Below, piece after piece: positions 8,048 to 15,523 of a stretch of DNA of 64,000 nt (the first letter of the stretch is position 1; every line of letters begins with the position of its first letter). The translations under genes were made by a program, and so were the position numbers. The stretch is from contig NZ_BBIO01000001.1 in assembly GCF_000739695.1 (NCBI RefSeq), positions 1-64,000 on the forward strand. Reading direction: 5' to 3'. Source of the stretch: Tepidicaulis marinus. Lineage in GTDB: Bacteria > Pseudomonadota > Alphaproteobacteria > Parvibaculales > Parvibaculaceae. Below the pieces are notes generated by a model. The model did not search any database. It saw only the letters and a program-made list of their open reading frames with translations, and was not told the DNA's origin.

Positions 8048-8841
8048 AAACGGTAACTCTAATGTCCGGGCTGGCGGTGTTCGGTGTGCTTGTGGCCGGT
8101 CCGGCATTCGCGGCGGAAGATGAATTCGGCTACAGCGCCGCAGACGAACACTATGACGCGGAAGAAATGGCGGCTGCCCGCCGTGCGCTGAAACACGAGA
8201 CGGGAGGGCAGACCAACTTCATGCTTATGGGCGACCGGCTGGAATACCGCAGCAATGAGGGCGAACCAGTGCTCCTCTGGGACATGCAGGGCTGGCTCGG
8301 AGGCGACATCAACAAGGTCACGGTCAAGACGGAAGGCGAATATCTTCTGGACAAAGATCAGGCCGAAGGTGTCGAGGTGCAGGCGCTCTACACGCGCACC
8401 ATTTCGTCTTATTTCGATGTGCAGGCGGGGGTGCGTCACGATTTTCGCCCTCATCCCTCGCGCAGCTTCGCCGTTCTGGGGGTGCAGGGGCTTGCGCCTT
8501 ACTGGTTCGAGGTGGACGGGGCCGCGTTCCTGAGTGAGGACGGCGACCTCTCGGCCCGTTTAGAGGCGGAGTATGAGTTGTTGCTCACGCAGCGGCTGAT
8601 CCTGCAGCCACGCGCGGAGTTCGATTTTGCGGTTCAGGATGTACCCGAGCTTGGTATCGGGTCGGGGTTAAGCACCGTGGAGACGGGACTGCGTCTTCGA
8701 TATGAGGTGGTGAGGGAGTTCGCCCCATATATAGGTGTCTCCTGGGAGAGCGCCGTGGGCGAGACGGCGGATATAGCCCGCGCTAGCGGCGAGGATGTTG
8801 ATGCTGTGTCGCTGGTGACAGGGGTTCGCTTCTGGTTCTGA
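8044..8841 (+). CDS. copB: Copper-resistance outer-membrane protein CopB/PcoB
   Basis: A 265-residue protein with a signal peptide ending in AFAAE. The mature chain has the CopB family features: QTNFMLMGDRLEYR near the N-terminus, LLWDMQGWLGGDINK, then repeating amphipathic strands ending in ...VSLVTGVRFWF, whose final aromatic residue suits a beta-barrel. CopB is an outer-membrane copper-resistance protein normally encoded after copA. It overlaps copA by four bases (ATGA). The Met-rich N-terminal region found in some PcoB proteins is absent here. Confidence 0.93.
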   Translation: MKTVTLMSGLAVFGVLVAGPAFAAEDEFGYSAADEHYDAEEMAAARRALKHETGGQTNFMLMGDRLEYRSNEGEPVLLWDMQGWLGGDINKVTVKTEGEYLLDKDQAEGVEVQALYTRTISSYFDVQAGVRHDFRPHPSRSFAVLGVQGLAPYWFEVDGAAFLSEDGDLSARLEAEYELLLTQRLILQPRAEFDFAVQDVPELGIGSGLSTVETGLRLRYEVVREFAPYIGVSWESAVGETADIARASGEDVDAVSLVTGVRFWF

Positions 8842-9140
8842 TTTTCAGTGGTTCGTTTTACACTAGAGGTCGCGGGTTCCGCGTTTGGTGTGCTTATACA
8901 ATAAGCCCGCGAACACTCTCTTCGCTCGCAGGAAAGCAGGGTTTGGATTTCGTGACTACAGCTAAAAGGTTTCTCAATCACGCATTATGTATCCACACTC
9001 AAACCACTACCTGGACCGTTGCTCCGAGCACGGCTCGGGGCAACGGTCTTTGGTAGCGCAACAAAGTGTCCGCCCTGCTCCCGAACAAGCAGGCCGACCA
9101 CCATGCCCTGGTCATTGCGCCGTGGCGCGACCACGTTCCC
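8842..9140. other. Convergent intergenic region, copper operon / transfer block boundary
   Basis: No credible gene is visible. It holds a 7-base inverted repeat (TCGCGGG at 8870-8876, CCCGCGA at 8906-8912) and the strong hairpin at 9014-9048. The stretch CACTAGAGGTCGCGGGTTC (8861-8879) resembles the 3' half of a tRNA up to the T-loop, but no CCA-side acceptor follows. It may be a scar at an element boundary; the evidence is weak. Confidence 0.4.
9014..9048. terminator. Strong hairpin between convergent operons
   Basis: GACCGTTGCTCCGAGC (9014-9029) pairs with GCTCGGGGCAACGGTC (9033-9048), a 16-base stem with one G.T pair and a 3-base loop. TTT follows on the plus strand, but there is no long T run. 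It sits where copB (plus) and the relaxase operon (minus) converge, so a bidirectional terminator is the simplest reading. Confidence 0.5.
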
Positions 9141-10358
9141 CTAGCCATCCTGCATTTGTTCGGCCCGTTCCGGCCGCGTTGCCATCTGCGGCTTCATACG
9201 AGAGACTTGCGCCGGCGCAAGCTGGCGCCAATGGGCAAGGGGGCCCTCAAGTGTTTTCGGCACGCGCTTTGCTTGGACCTGACGGGGTCCGAGCAGCAGA
9301 TTCAGCATTTCCCGATGCGCAAGGATGAGAACAATCGCCATCGGATCGTTATAGGCCTCCGCCAGCAAGAACTGCTTCCAGTTCCCGATCGCTCTGCCAA
9401 TGATCCCCGGCCGCTTCGGAACAGCCCGCCGTGTTGTCAGGTAGCGCCGCCATAGCGGTCTCATGGCCGGATGTCCCTTGAGCAACGGCCGGGCTTTGTA
9501 GCGCCGCGCCGGCATCGATCGGACGACCCCGGCCTCTCTTTCTTTCTCGATAGGCTCAAACGGTCCCAGCCGCTTCTCCAGCGCCGGTTTCGAGGTCGAG
9601 CGGTCGAAGGCACTGGCTTTCATCGCCTGCTTACCTTCCCGCGCTTCCACAAAGACCAGACCGTTGGCTCGCTTGCGAAGTGAGACCCCGTGGGCAGAGA
9701 GCCCCTCGTGGAGAGCTTGCCAGTCCTGGGCTTTCCCAATCCCCTCCAGTATCTCCGCCTTGTTCTCCAGCATGTAGCGCTGGAACGATTGCTGCCAGGT
9801 ATGGCGCTCATAGTCCTGGGCTTGTGGCGAGAGGCCCTCCCGGCCGCGCTCGATGCCGTCCGTCATGCCCGGATCGATCGCAAGGCCGTATTTCTGCTCA
9901 AGGGCGCGGGCGGTTTTGGCGAGCGCCCGGAAGTCATGGCGCGGATACGCCATCTTGAGGGTGTACGGGTTCACCAGATTGTAGGCCACATGCATGTGGA
10001 AGTTGTCGGTATTGATATGCGTGCCCGCCACACGCTGATGATCCGAGAGGCCCAGCGCGCCCGCAAACTCTTCCTCGATGTGTTTGAGCGTTTCGCTTGA
10101 GAGCTTTTCCTGGTCGCTTGGACGGAACGACACGAGCAAATGATAGGTCTTGTTCTTCGTGTCGGGTTTCTGCTTCCTGACCGCCTCGATCTCGGCCAGC
10201 GCCGCATCAAGATCGCCCAGCTCTTCCCCAGCATCACAGCCCGCGATCCAGAGCCTGTCCAGCTTCTCGCCCTTGTCTTTGGCGGCCGCAATATATTTGC
10301 CGAGCGCCGTGAAGTTGTCGGCAATCTGGCTATCCTTGGGAAGACGCCGGGCGATCAT
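9141..10358 (-). CDS. MOB-P type conjugative relaxase (TraI/VirD2/MobA family)
   Basis: A 405-residue relaxase, which nicks oriT and carries the single strand into the recipient. The N-terminal block FTALGKYIAAAKDKGEKLDR places Tyr22 at the position of the catalytic tyrosine of RP4 TraI. Motif III is GTHINTDNFHMHVAYN (about residues 112-127), with the three histidines that hold the metal. The protein is much shorter than RP4 TraI (over 700 residues) and no helicase or primase domain follows. It overlaps the mobC-like gene by four bases. No oriT could be recognised next to it. Confidence 0.88.
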   Translation of the reverse strand: MIARRLPKDSQIADNFTALGKYIAAAKDKGEKLDRLWIAGCDAGEELGDLDAALAEIEAVRKQKPDTKNKTYHLLVSFRPSDQEKLSSETLKHIEEEFAGALGLSDHQRVAGTHINTDNFHMHVAYNLVNPYTLKMAYPRHDFRALAKTARALEQKYGLAIDPGMTDGIERGREGLSPQAQDYERHTWQQSFQRYMLENKAEILEGIGKAQDWQALHEGLSAHGVSLRKRANGLVFVEAREGKQAMKASAFDRSTSKPALEKRLGPFEPIEKEREAGVVRSMPARRYKARPLLKGHPAMRPLWRRYLTTRRAVPKRPGIIGRAIGNWKQFLLAEAYNDPMAIVLILAHREMLNLLLGPRQVQAKRVPKTLEGPLAHWRQLAPAQVSRMKPQMATRPERAEQMQDG

Positions 10359-10714
10359 CGGCGCCGCCCCTGGATGAGGGCGCGCACATCGATCGCGGCG
10401 GCTTTCAGGTGCTGCTGGGTCTCCGCAATATCGGCCGCGATTTCACCCAGTTTTTGGGTCAGGCTGTCCGGCGGCTCTTCATCGAGCGCGAGCTTGAAGA
10501 GATTGCCCAGCCGGGCCAGATCCGCGTTCACCTTCATCAGATCCCGGATGCCCTGCCAGGCTACGAACTCGGTCGGATCAGGCACACGGTAGGCCATGGT
10601 CAAACGGCGCAGGAAGTCGGAGCGGTTAAGGCGGAGGCGCGCCGCCACTTCATCAAGATGCGCCGCTTCCTCGGCTGTAAAATAGGTCTTGATGCATTTG
10701 CGGGTTGTGGCCAT
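10355..10714 (-). CDS. MobC/TraJ-like relaxosome accessory protein
   Basis: A 119-residue basic protein. The N-terminus (KCIKTYFTAEEAAHLDEVAARLRLNRSDFLRRL) has the pattern of a ribbon-helix-helix DNA-binding fold, and the C-terminus is helical (ADLARLGNLFKLALDE, as in the bacterial mobilisation protein MobC family). Such proteins bind near nic and help the relaxase open oriT. It is translationally coupled to the relaxase. The quoted N-terminal motif is split here only as description; family assignment is by pattern. Confidence 0.78.
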   Translation of the reverse strand: MATTRKCIKTYFTAEEAAHLDEVAARLRLNRSDFLRRLTMAYRVPDPTEFVAWQGIRDLMKVNADLARLGNLFKLALDEEPPDSLTQKLGEIAADIAETQQHLKAAAIDVRALIQGRRR

Positions 10715-10717
10715 GGC

Positions 10718-11299
10718 TCAGAGCTCCATGCCGGTGTCCCGGCCGCGCTCTTTGCCGGTCTTCGCTCCGAGCCCCAGCGCCTGGCGCTGGCGCGCCTCAT
10801 AGAGCCTGGCGCCCGCGCGCATGTTCTGCTTGCGCGCCTCGATGATCTGTTTCTCTTGGCGGTCGAGCCGGGACTTGTCCTGGTTGAGGAGCCGCGTGGC
10901 ATGAGAGCCGAAGAAGAGGCGGGCCTCGTCTTTCGGAAGGCCGCCGACGCGGCGCTTGGGCAAGCTATGCGCCTCGTCTATGAGCCTGTATTGGACCGGG
11001 TCCTTGACCAGCTCCAGATGCCGCTCGGCGATCTTGAGCTCGGCCAGCGCCACATCGAGGCTCGAGCGCATCGCCCGGCTGCTGACATATTCCACCCTGT
11101 CGTTCTCCAGGAAGCGGCGCTCGATGGTGAGAATCGTCTCAAGATCGCCGGAACGCCTCGCATCCTGAACGATGGCCAGAAGTGTGTCGCGCACGGTTGC
11201 CCGCTCTTTTGCGGCCCTTGTGCGATCGACTTCCTGGGTAAAACTTTTTTCGAGAAGAAGGGTGTCGTTAAAGGTCTCGATCAAGCCAGTCTTTGCCAT
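10718..11299 (-). CDS. Helical protein of the relaxosome operon, unknown function
   Basis: A 193-residue, highly charged, probably all-helical protein with no signal peptide or TM segment. The ATG at 11299 is chosen because GGAAG precedes it at a good distance; the frame is open further upstream but only in sequence antisense-like in composition. The gene overlaps the preceding gene by 32 bases and ends three bases before mobC. Conserved position in the DNA-processing end of the block suggests a relaxosome accessory role, which is inference. Confidence 0.65.
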   Translation of the reverse strand: MAKTGLIETFNDTLLLEKSFTQEVDRTRAAKERATVRDTLLAIVQDARRSGDLETILTIERRFLENDRVEYVSSRAMRSSLDVALAELKIAERHLELVKDPVQYRLIDEAHSLPKRRVGGLPKDEARLFFGSHATRLLNQDKSRLDRQEKQIIEARKQNMRAGARLYEARQRQALGLGAKTGKERGRDTGMEL

Positions 11300-11540
11300 A
11301 GGCTGCTTCCGCTGTCTCGGTACGCAAGCCTCTGGCCCGGATATAGTCGGCCCCCTCCACGCGCTTGAGCGCAAGAAGAGCGGGCGCCGGAATCTCGGCA
11401 AGAGCCAGCCAGGCACGGCCGGTCTCCCGGTCTCCGGCACTGAAGGCCTCTTGAGCTTCAATGAGATACGTCATGTTCTCAGAGACCCGTTCAGCCTGCA
11501 GTTCCTGGCGCTCTTTTTCGCACAGATAGCTCTTCGGCAT
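11268..11540 (-). CDS. Small hypothetical protein of the transfer block
   Basis: A 90-residue protein rich in Glu, Ala and Arg, predicted helical, with no signal peptide or known motif apart from LCEKERQELQAERV near the N-terminus. It overlaps the next gene by 32 bases, as expected in this tightly packed operon. Function unknown. Confidence 0.55.
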   Translation of the reverse strand: MPKSYLCEKERQELQAERVSENMTYLIEAQEAFSAGDRETGRAWLALAEIPAPALLALKRVEGADYIRARGLRTETAEAAYGKDWLDRDL

Positions 11541-11637
11541 TTGGGTCTCCTTTGCGTCGAATCCGGTAAGGCTCAGTCTATATCTGCCTGCCCGTGCGGG
11601 CCAGAGGGTACGTCGGTTTCAGGGGGAGGAGAGAGGC

Positions 11638-11805
11638 CTAATCCGCCTCCACATCCTCGATCTCGAAGGAATGACAATCGCCGCAAAAGGGCGGATCGAC
11701 GGGCGTATCCATCACCCAGTCCTCTTCTTCTGCGTCCCAGTGGGCGAGCATCTGGCAATGGATCTCCGTGCTGCCGCAGTCCTTGCATCGCTTCTCTGTA
11801 GGCAT
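11638..11805 (-). CDS. Small acidic zinc-ribbon-like protein
   Basis: A 55-residue ORF starting at ATG 11805 and ending at TAG 11638. It has two CxxC pairs 31 residues apart (CKDCGS at residue 7, CGDCHS at residue 41), plus extra His and Cys between them, and an acidic middle (WDAEEEDW). This spacing suits a one-zinc ribbon. AAGGA is present upstream of the start. It lies between two genes of the transfer operon on the same strand, where a larger frame in another register shows no protein-like composition. Confidence 0.65.
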   Translation of the reverse strand: MPTEKRCKDCGSTEIHCQMLAHWDAEEEDWVMDTPVDPPFCGDCHSFEIEDVEAD

Positions 11806-11835
11806 GGGGTCTTTTTCCTTCTGTTGCGGCGCGCT

Positions 11836-12768
11836 TCACGCCTCGTCACCTTCTTCTGTGAGGATGGTCTCGATTCTTTCCAGTACGGCGGGCTTGAACC
11901 GTGAGCGGTACACGTCCCGCGCGAGAGCGAGGCGCTTCTCACCTCTCTTTGCCTTATCCGGCGGCAGACCGAGCAGATAGGAGAAGGCCTCCGGTCTGAT
12001 CTCGATGCGCTGCTCATAGATCGGCTGCTTCGCCGCGCTGCGCACCTCGAAGATCATGCTCTCGTGCATGGCACCGTCTTCCCAGCTCACCTTGTGGTGC
12101 TGGAAGGCGCAGGAGAGCGGATAGAACGCTTCTCCCTTTTTCCCGATCCGCCCCGTCTCATCGATCGAGGCCTCAGGGATGGCTTTCAGGATCGCCTCAC
12201 GCAGACCGTCATTATCGGTAATCTGCTGGCCAAAGGGATTGAGGCCGCGTGCCCGGTATCCCACCATCCAGGGAACATTGCGCAGCGTGGCATTCGTGTA
12301 CCGGTAGCCTTCACCGTCGAGCCAACTCTCAAGCAGCTTTTGGGCAAAGGCGTGCGAGAAGCGCATGCCGGTTTCCTGTTCCAGAATGCGCAGCACCCGG
12401 TCAAAATGCGCGAGCACCAAAGCCAGTATTTTGAGCGAGACCCCTTCGAGCGGGCGCTTGCCGGCCTTTCCGCCTGCATTCGATCGGCGGACATAAGGAC
12501 ACCACTCAAAGACCGAAGGATCGAAGCGGCCAAGTCCTTTCACTGGCCGGTGCATGTGCTTTCCATAGGGGCGCTCGGAATGCGCTAAAGGCTCAAAGAG
12601 CCCGATCAGCTGAACGGGAGACTCGCAGGCCTCGCAAATGGCATAGGCCCGCTCCTTGCCGTCTTCCTTACGGTACCAAGGCAATTGCTTGCCGGTTTCC
12701 CGTTCAAAGACCTGGCGGTCGACCGGATAGGGCCCCGGCTCGTTCATCCGGTATTTGCACACATGCAT
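11836..12768 (-). CDS. Hypothetical protein of the transfer block (310 aa)
   Basis: A soluble 310-residue protein not recognised by family. Features seen: a CEAC pair near residue 46, FEWCPYVRRSNAGGKAG near residue 88, and a charged C-terminus. It has no signal peptide, TM segment or nucleotide-binding loop. Coding character is clear and the frame is continuous. Neighbours are small Cys-motif proteins and the ArdC/primase-like protein, so a DNA-processing or establishment role is possible but not shown. Confidence 0.65.
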   Translation of the reverse strand: MHVCKYRMNEPGPYPVDRQVFERETGKQLPWYRKEDGKERAYAICEACESPVQLIGLFEPLAHSERPYGKHMHRPVKGLGRFDPSVFEWCPYVRRSNAGGKAGKRPLEGVSLKILALVLAHFDRVLRILEQETGMRFSHAFAQKLLESWLDGEGYRYTNATLRNVPWMVGYRARGLNPFGQQITDNDGLREAILKAIPEASIDETGRIGKKGEAFYPLSCAFQHHKVSWEDGAMHESMIFEVRSAAKQPIYEQRIEIRPEAFSYLLGLPPDKAKRGEKRLALARDVYRSRFKPAVLERIETILTEEGDEA

Positions 12769-12801
12769 GGAGCGGCTTCCTTTTTTACGCCTGATGCTTG
12801 T

Positions 12802-13068
12802 TCAAAGGTTCAGGTGATTGCGCGTCTTGTTCCACCAGTTGGCCGGAAGCGGCGGCAGATGCCCGCGCTCTTCCGCTTGCCCAAGACAGGCAATGATGGT
12901 GGGCAGGTCAATTGAGAACGCATCACCTTCCCGTGTGGCGAGCGCAAAGACGAGACGGCTGTCACAAGTCTCGCATCCTGACGTTTCCCGGGCGGCGATT
13001 TCGTGCGGATTAAGAGAGGCCCGGCGCTCAAAGATTTTTGCCGGATCGATTTTGCTTTTCTGCGGCAT
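12802..13068 (-). CDS. Small hypothetical protein with a CxxC pair
   Basis: An 88-residue soluble protein with CETCDSRLVFALATREGD in the middle and an aromatic C-terminal segment (PPLPANWWNKTRNH). It fits tightly between neighbours on the same strand. The single CxxC could form half of a metal site. Function unknown. Confidence 0.6.
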   Translation of the reverse strand: MPQKSKIDPAKIFERRASLNPHEIAARETSGCETCDSRLVFALATREGDAFSIDLPTIIACLGQAEERGHLPPLPANWWNKTRNHLNL

Positions 13069-13137
13069 GTATGGCTCCTGTGTATGAAGAGGAAGAAGCT
13101 GGCGGCACGAGCCCGCGCCGCCAGCCGGTGTGTGCTC

Positions 13138-15297
13138 TCAGACCCCAAGTCCCAATGCCTCGCCGGGTCGCGCTTTGGCAGGGGACGCGGCTTTCCGGGT
13201 TTCCTGACCTCGCGTCCTCACAAGTTCGGGCAGAAGCTTTTCCAGGGCCTCCGGTCCCCGTTCCTGCGCGATGTCGTTGAAGTCGGTGAGGCCCTTGGCC
13301 TTCTCGGCCTCCGTCAGCGGCGGCACGATCAGCTCGGCATTCACGGCCTCGGCCGCTTGCCGCGCCCGCGCAAGGCCCGCATTGCGCTCTGTGCCGTGGT
13401 CATCATCGGCCGCGATCACCAGAGCCCGCTCCGGCTCTTTGGCCTTAAGCGCTTCGGCGACAGGACCAAGGTTCCCGGCATCGAAGGCAACAGCGACCTG
13501 GCGGCCGGTCGCCTTCTCAAGACTTGCGGCCGTGGCATAACCCTCCGCGATGAGGAGGGGCCCATCGCCTTCCCCGATCACATGCATAAGGCCGGTCTTG
13601 CGCCCGCCCTTGAGGAAGCGCTTGGTCCCGTCTTCCCGGATCACCTGCAGGTTCCAAAGGAAGCCCTTCTCATCGCGCATGGGGACCAGGAGATTGCCGT
13701 TCTCGTCGAGTTTCAGGCCGTGGCCCTTGACCTGTTTCTTTTCAAGGTAAGGGTGGTTCTGCGGGGCTTCTTCCGCGTTGATATAGACCGCATAGGCGCG
13801 CTTGGCGGTCCTGGCTTGGGTTTCGGCAATCTCCGCTTCAAGGCTCGCCCGCCTTGCCTGGGAGTCCGCTTTGACGCGTGCCAGCTCTTCCGGATCAAGC
13901 CGTGAGCCCGTCGCCACCCATTGCACGGCTTTCTCGCCGGTCTTGTAGTTCATGATCTGACCGGCAGGCCGCCCATCGAGGAAGCCCCGGTAGGAGCCGG
14001 AGAGCTGGCCCTTGCGGTCGCCCTCGACTGGGACCCGGTGCCATTTGCCATCCATCTGCGGCGCGCCTTTGAGCTTGAGGCCGTTCGCCTCCAAGGCCTC
14101 CGCGAACTCTTCTTGCGGCGAGACAGACGGCGCCTCGCGCTTCGGGGCGTTTTCCTGAGGGAGCCATTTGGCCACCGTCTCAAGATCGGTCCCCGCGCGC
14201 ACATACCAGGATTTGCGGCCCCGGTCCCAGCGGGCGCCGAGTTCCTTGGCCGCGTCTTTCTCCTCGTAAGGGACGGCAAGATAGATGCGCTTGGGCGGTT
14301 CTTGTTCCGCGCCGTCTGGCGTGTCCAATTGCGCCTCCTTTTGGGGTTCTGAGCCGAGCGCCTGGGCCTGCTCGGCCCGCTTCTTGTGGGAGAGTTCAAG
14401 GCTGAGACGCTTTTCAGGTTCGAGCACCCAGCTGCGGATGTTCTCCGCGTCCCTGACCGCGCGGAAGAGCGCGGCCGGGTCTTCGCGGATGGTGTTGGCC
14501 CAGGAGCGCACATAGGCCGCATGGCGTTCCGGGAAGTGCCCAAGCCCCAGCTCCGTCGTGATGAGATAGGAGGCGATCTCCGCCCTCAGCTCCTCACGGG
14601 CGTAAGTCTCGGACCCGAAGGCGCCGAACTCGCGGTTTAACCGGCTTTCATGGCCGGTCGCGTGCCCCAGCTCATGGAGCGCCGTGGCGTAATACTCATA
14701 GGCCGTGCCGAACGCCTCCCGTCTTGGCAGATGGATGGCGTCCTTGTTGATGGCATAAAATGCCCTGTCCGTTTGGTCGTGATGGATGGGCACGCCGCCC
14801 CCCGCCAGCACCTTTTCGGCTTCTTCCACGGGCTCGAAGGTGCGTTCCGGGGCCTTGTAGGGCTCCAGCCCGTCGATCTGCTCGGCATTGAAGACGGTCG
14901 CATAAAAGACCTTGGGCCTCTCAAGGCGCACCGTCTCATAAAGCGCATTGCCCTCGCTGTCGGTCAGCGGCCGGCCGGCTTCATTCAGCTTTTGCCGGCG
15001 CTCTTCCCATTTCCAGAACTCGATTTTTGTGCCCTTCTCGCCCTTGCGCACCTGGGCGTCTTGAGCGGCGGCCTGCCGGTAGGTCATCCAGCGCGGGTCT
15101 GTGTAAGGCTGCAGATCGAGCCAGATCGAGTTGATCCCCTTGTAAGCGGTGCCGCTGGCCGGGTTATGCGCCCGGCCCCGGATGAGATTGGGGTCCCAGG
15201 GCTTTTGCCAGGGCGCGGTCCCTTCCTCGATATGCCGCACCAGCTCCTCGATAACGGTCTCCCGCCAGGTCGGGCCTTTCTGCTCTGCCTCAGCCAT
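13138..15297 (-). CDS. ArdC-like / zincin / Toprim fusion protein (antirestriction-primase)
   Basis: A 719-residue multidomain protein. The N-terminal ~130 residues match the ArdC/DUF1738 ssDNA-binding domain (WRETVIEELVRHIEEG, WQKPWD). A zincin-like peptidase domain follows, with ALHELGHATGHESR at about residue 205. A DUF5710-like patch (LAVPYEEKDAAKELGARWD) comes next. The C-terminus is a Toprim-type primase domain: LLIAEGYATAASL holds the catalytic Glu and ALVIAADDDH the Asp pair. Related TraC/ArdC proteins travel with the transferred strand and protect or prime it in the recipient. ATG 15297 overlaps the preceding gene by 8 bases. Confidence 0.85.
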   Translation of the reverse strand: MAEAEQKGPTWRETVIEELVRHIEEGTAPWQKPWDPNLIRGRAHNPASGTAYKGINSIWLDLQPYTDPRWMTYRQAAAQDAQVRKGEKGTKIEFWKWEERRQKLNEAGRPLTDSEGNALYETVRLERPKVFYATVFNAEQIDGLEPYKAPERTFEPVEEAEKVLAGGGVPIHHDQTDRAFYAINKDAIHLPRREAFGTAYEYYATALHELGHATGHESRLNREFGAFGSETYAREELRAEIASYLITTELGLGHFPERHAAYVRSWANTIREDPAALFRAVRDAENIRSWVLEPEKRLSLELSHKKRAEQAQALGSEPQKEAQLDTPDGAEQEPPKRIYLAVPYEEKDAAKELGARWDRGRKSWYVRAGTDLETVAKWLPQENAPKREAPSVSPQEEFAEALEANGLKLKGAPQMDGKWHRVPVEGDRKGQLSGSYRGFLDGRPAGQIMNYKTGEKAVQWVATGSRLDPEELARVKADSQARRASLEAEIAETQARTAKRAYAVYINAEEAPQNHPYLEKKQVKGHGLKLDENGNLLVPMRDEKGFLWNLQVIREDGTKRFLKGGRKTGLMHVIGEGDGPLLIAEGYATAASLEKATGRQVAVAFDAGNLGPVAEALKAKEPERALVIAADDDHGTERNAGLARARQAAEAVNAELIVPPLTEAEKAKGLTDFNDIAQERGPEALEKLLPELVRTRGQETRKAASPAKARPGEALGLGV

Positions 15298-15523
15298 GGG
15301 CGCCTCCCTCAGCGGAGAGCGCGATCTCATCCACCAGGCTGTCGAGCGCGTCCTCTTCAGAGAGCGCGGTCTCTTCAAAGGCGCCCATCTCATCGGCAAG
15401 GTCGGGATCGACGGCAACGGGACCTTGCGCCGCAAGCGCGGGGATCGTGGCCGAGGCGAGACGGCGCCAGACCGTCTCGCCAATTGCTGCCTCGGGGGCA
15501 GAAGTCTCTTCAGTCTCTCTCAT
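15290..15523 (-). CDS. Small acidic protein after virD4
   Basis: A 77-residue acidic protein (about one in four residues is Glu or Asp in its C-terminal half) without a TM segment. The ATG at 15523 has AGGAG 8 bases upstream. It overlaps virD4 by 14 bases and the ArdC-like gene by 8, so it belongs to the operon. An acidic small protein beside an antirestriction gene could be a DNA mimic, but nothing else supports that. Confidence 0.6.
   Translation of the reverse strand: MRETEETSAPEAAIGETVWRRLASATIPALAAQGPVAVDPDLADEMGAFEETALSEEDALDSLVDEIALSAEGGAHG

Noticed and set aside
8861-8879. Partial tRNA-like sequence CACTAGAGGTCGCGGGTTC
   Set aside because: It matches a T-arm only up to the loop; no acceptor stem, anticodon arm or CCA can be built around it.
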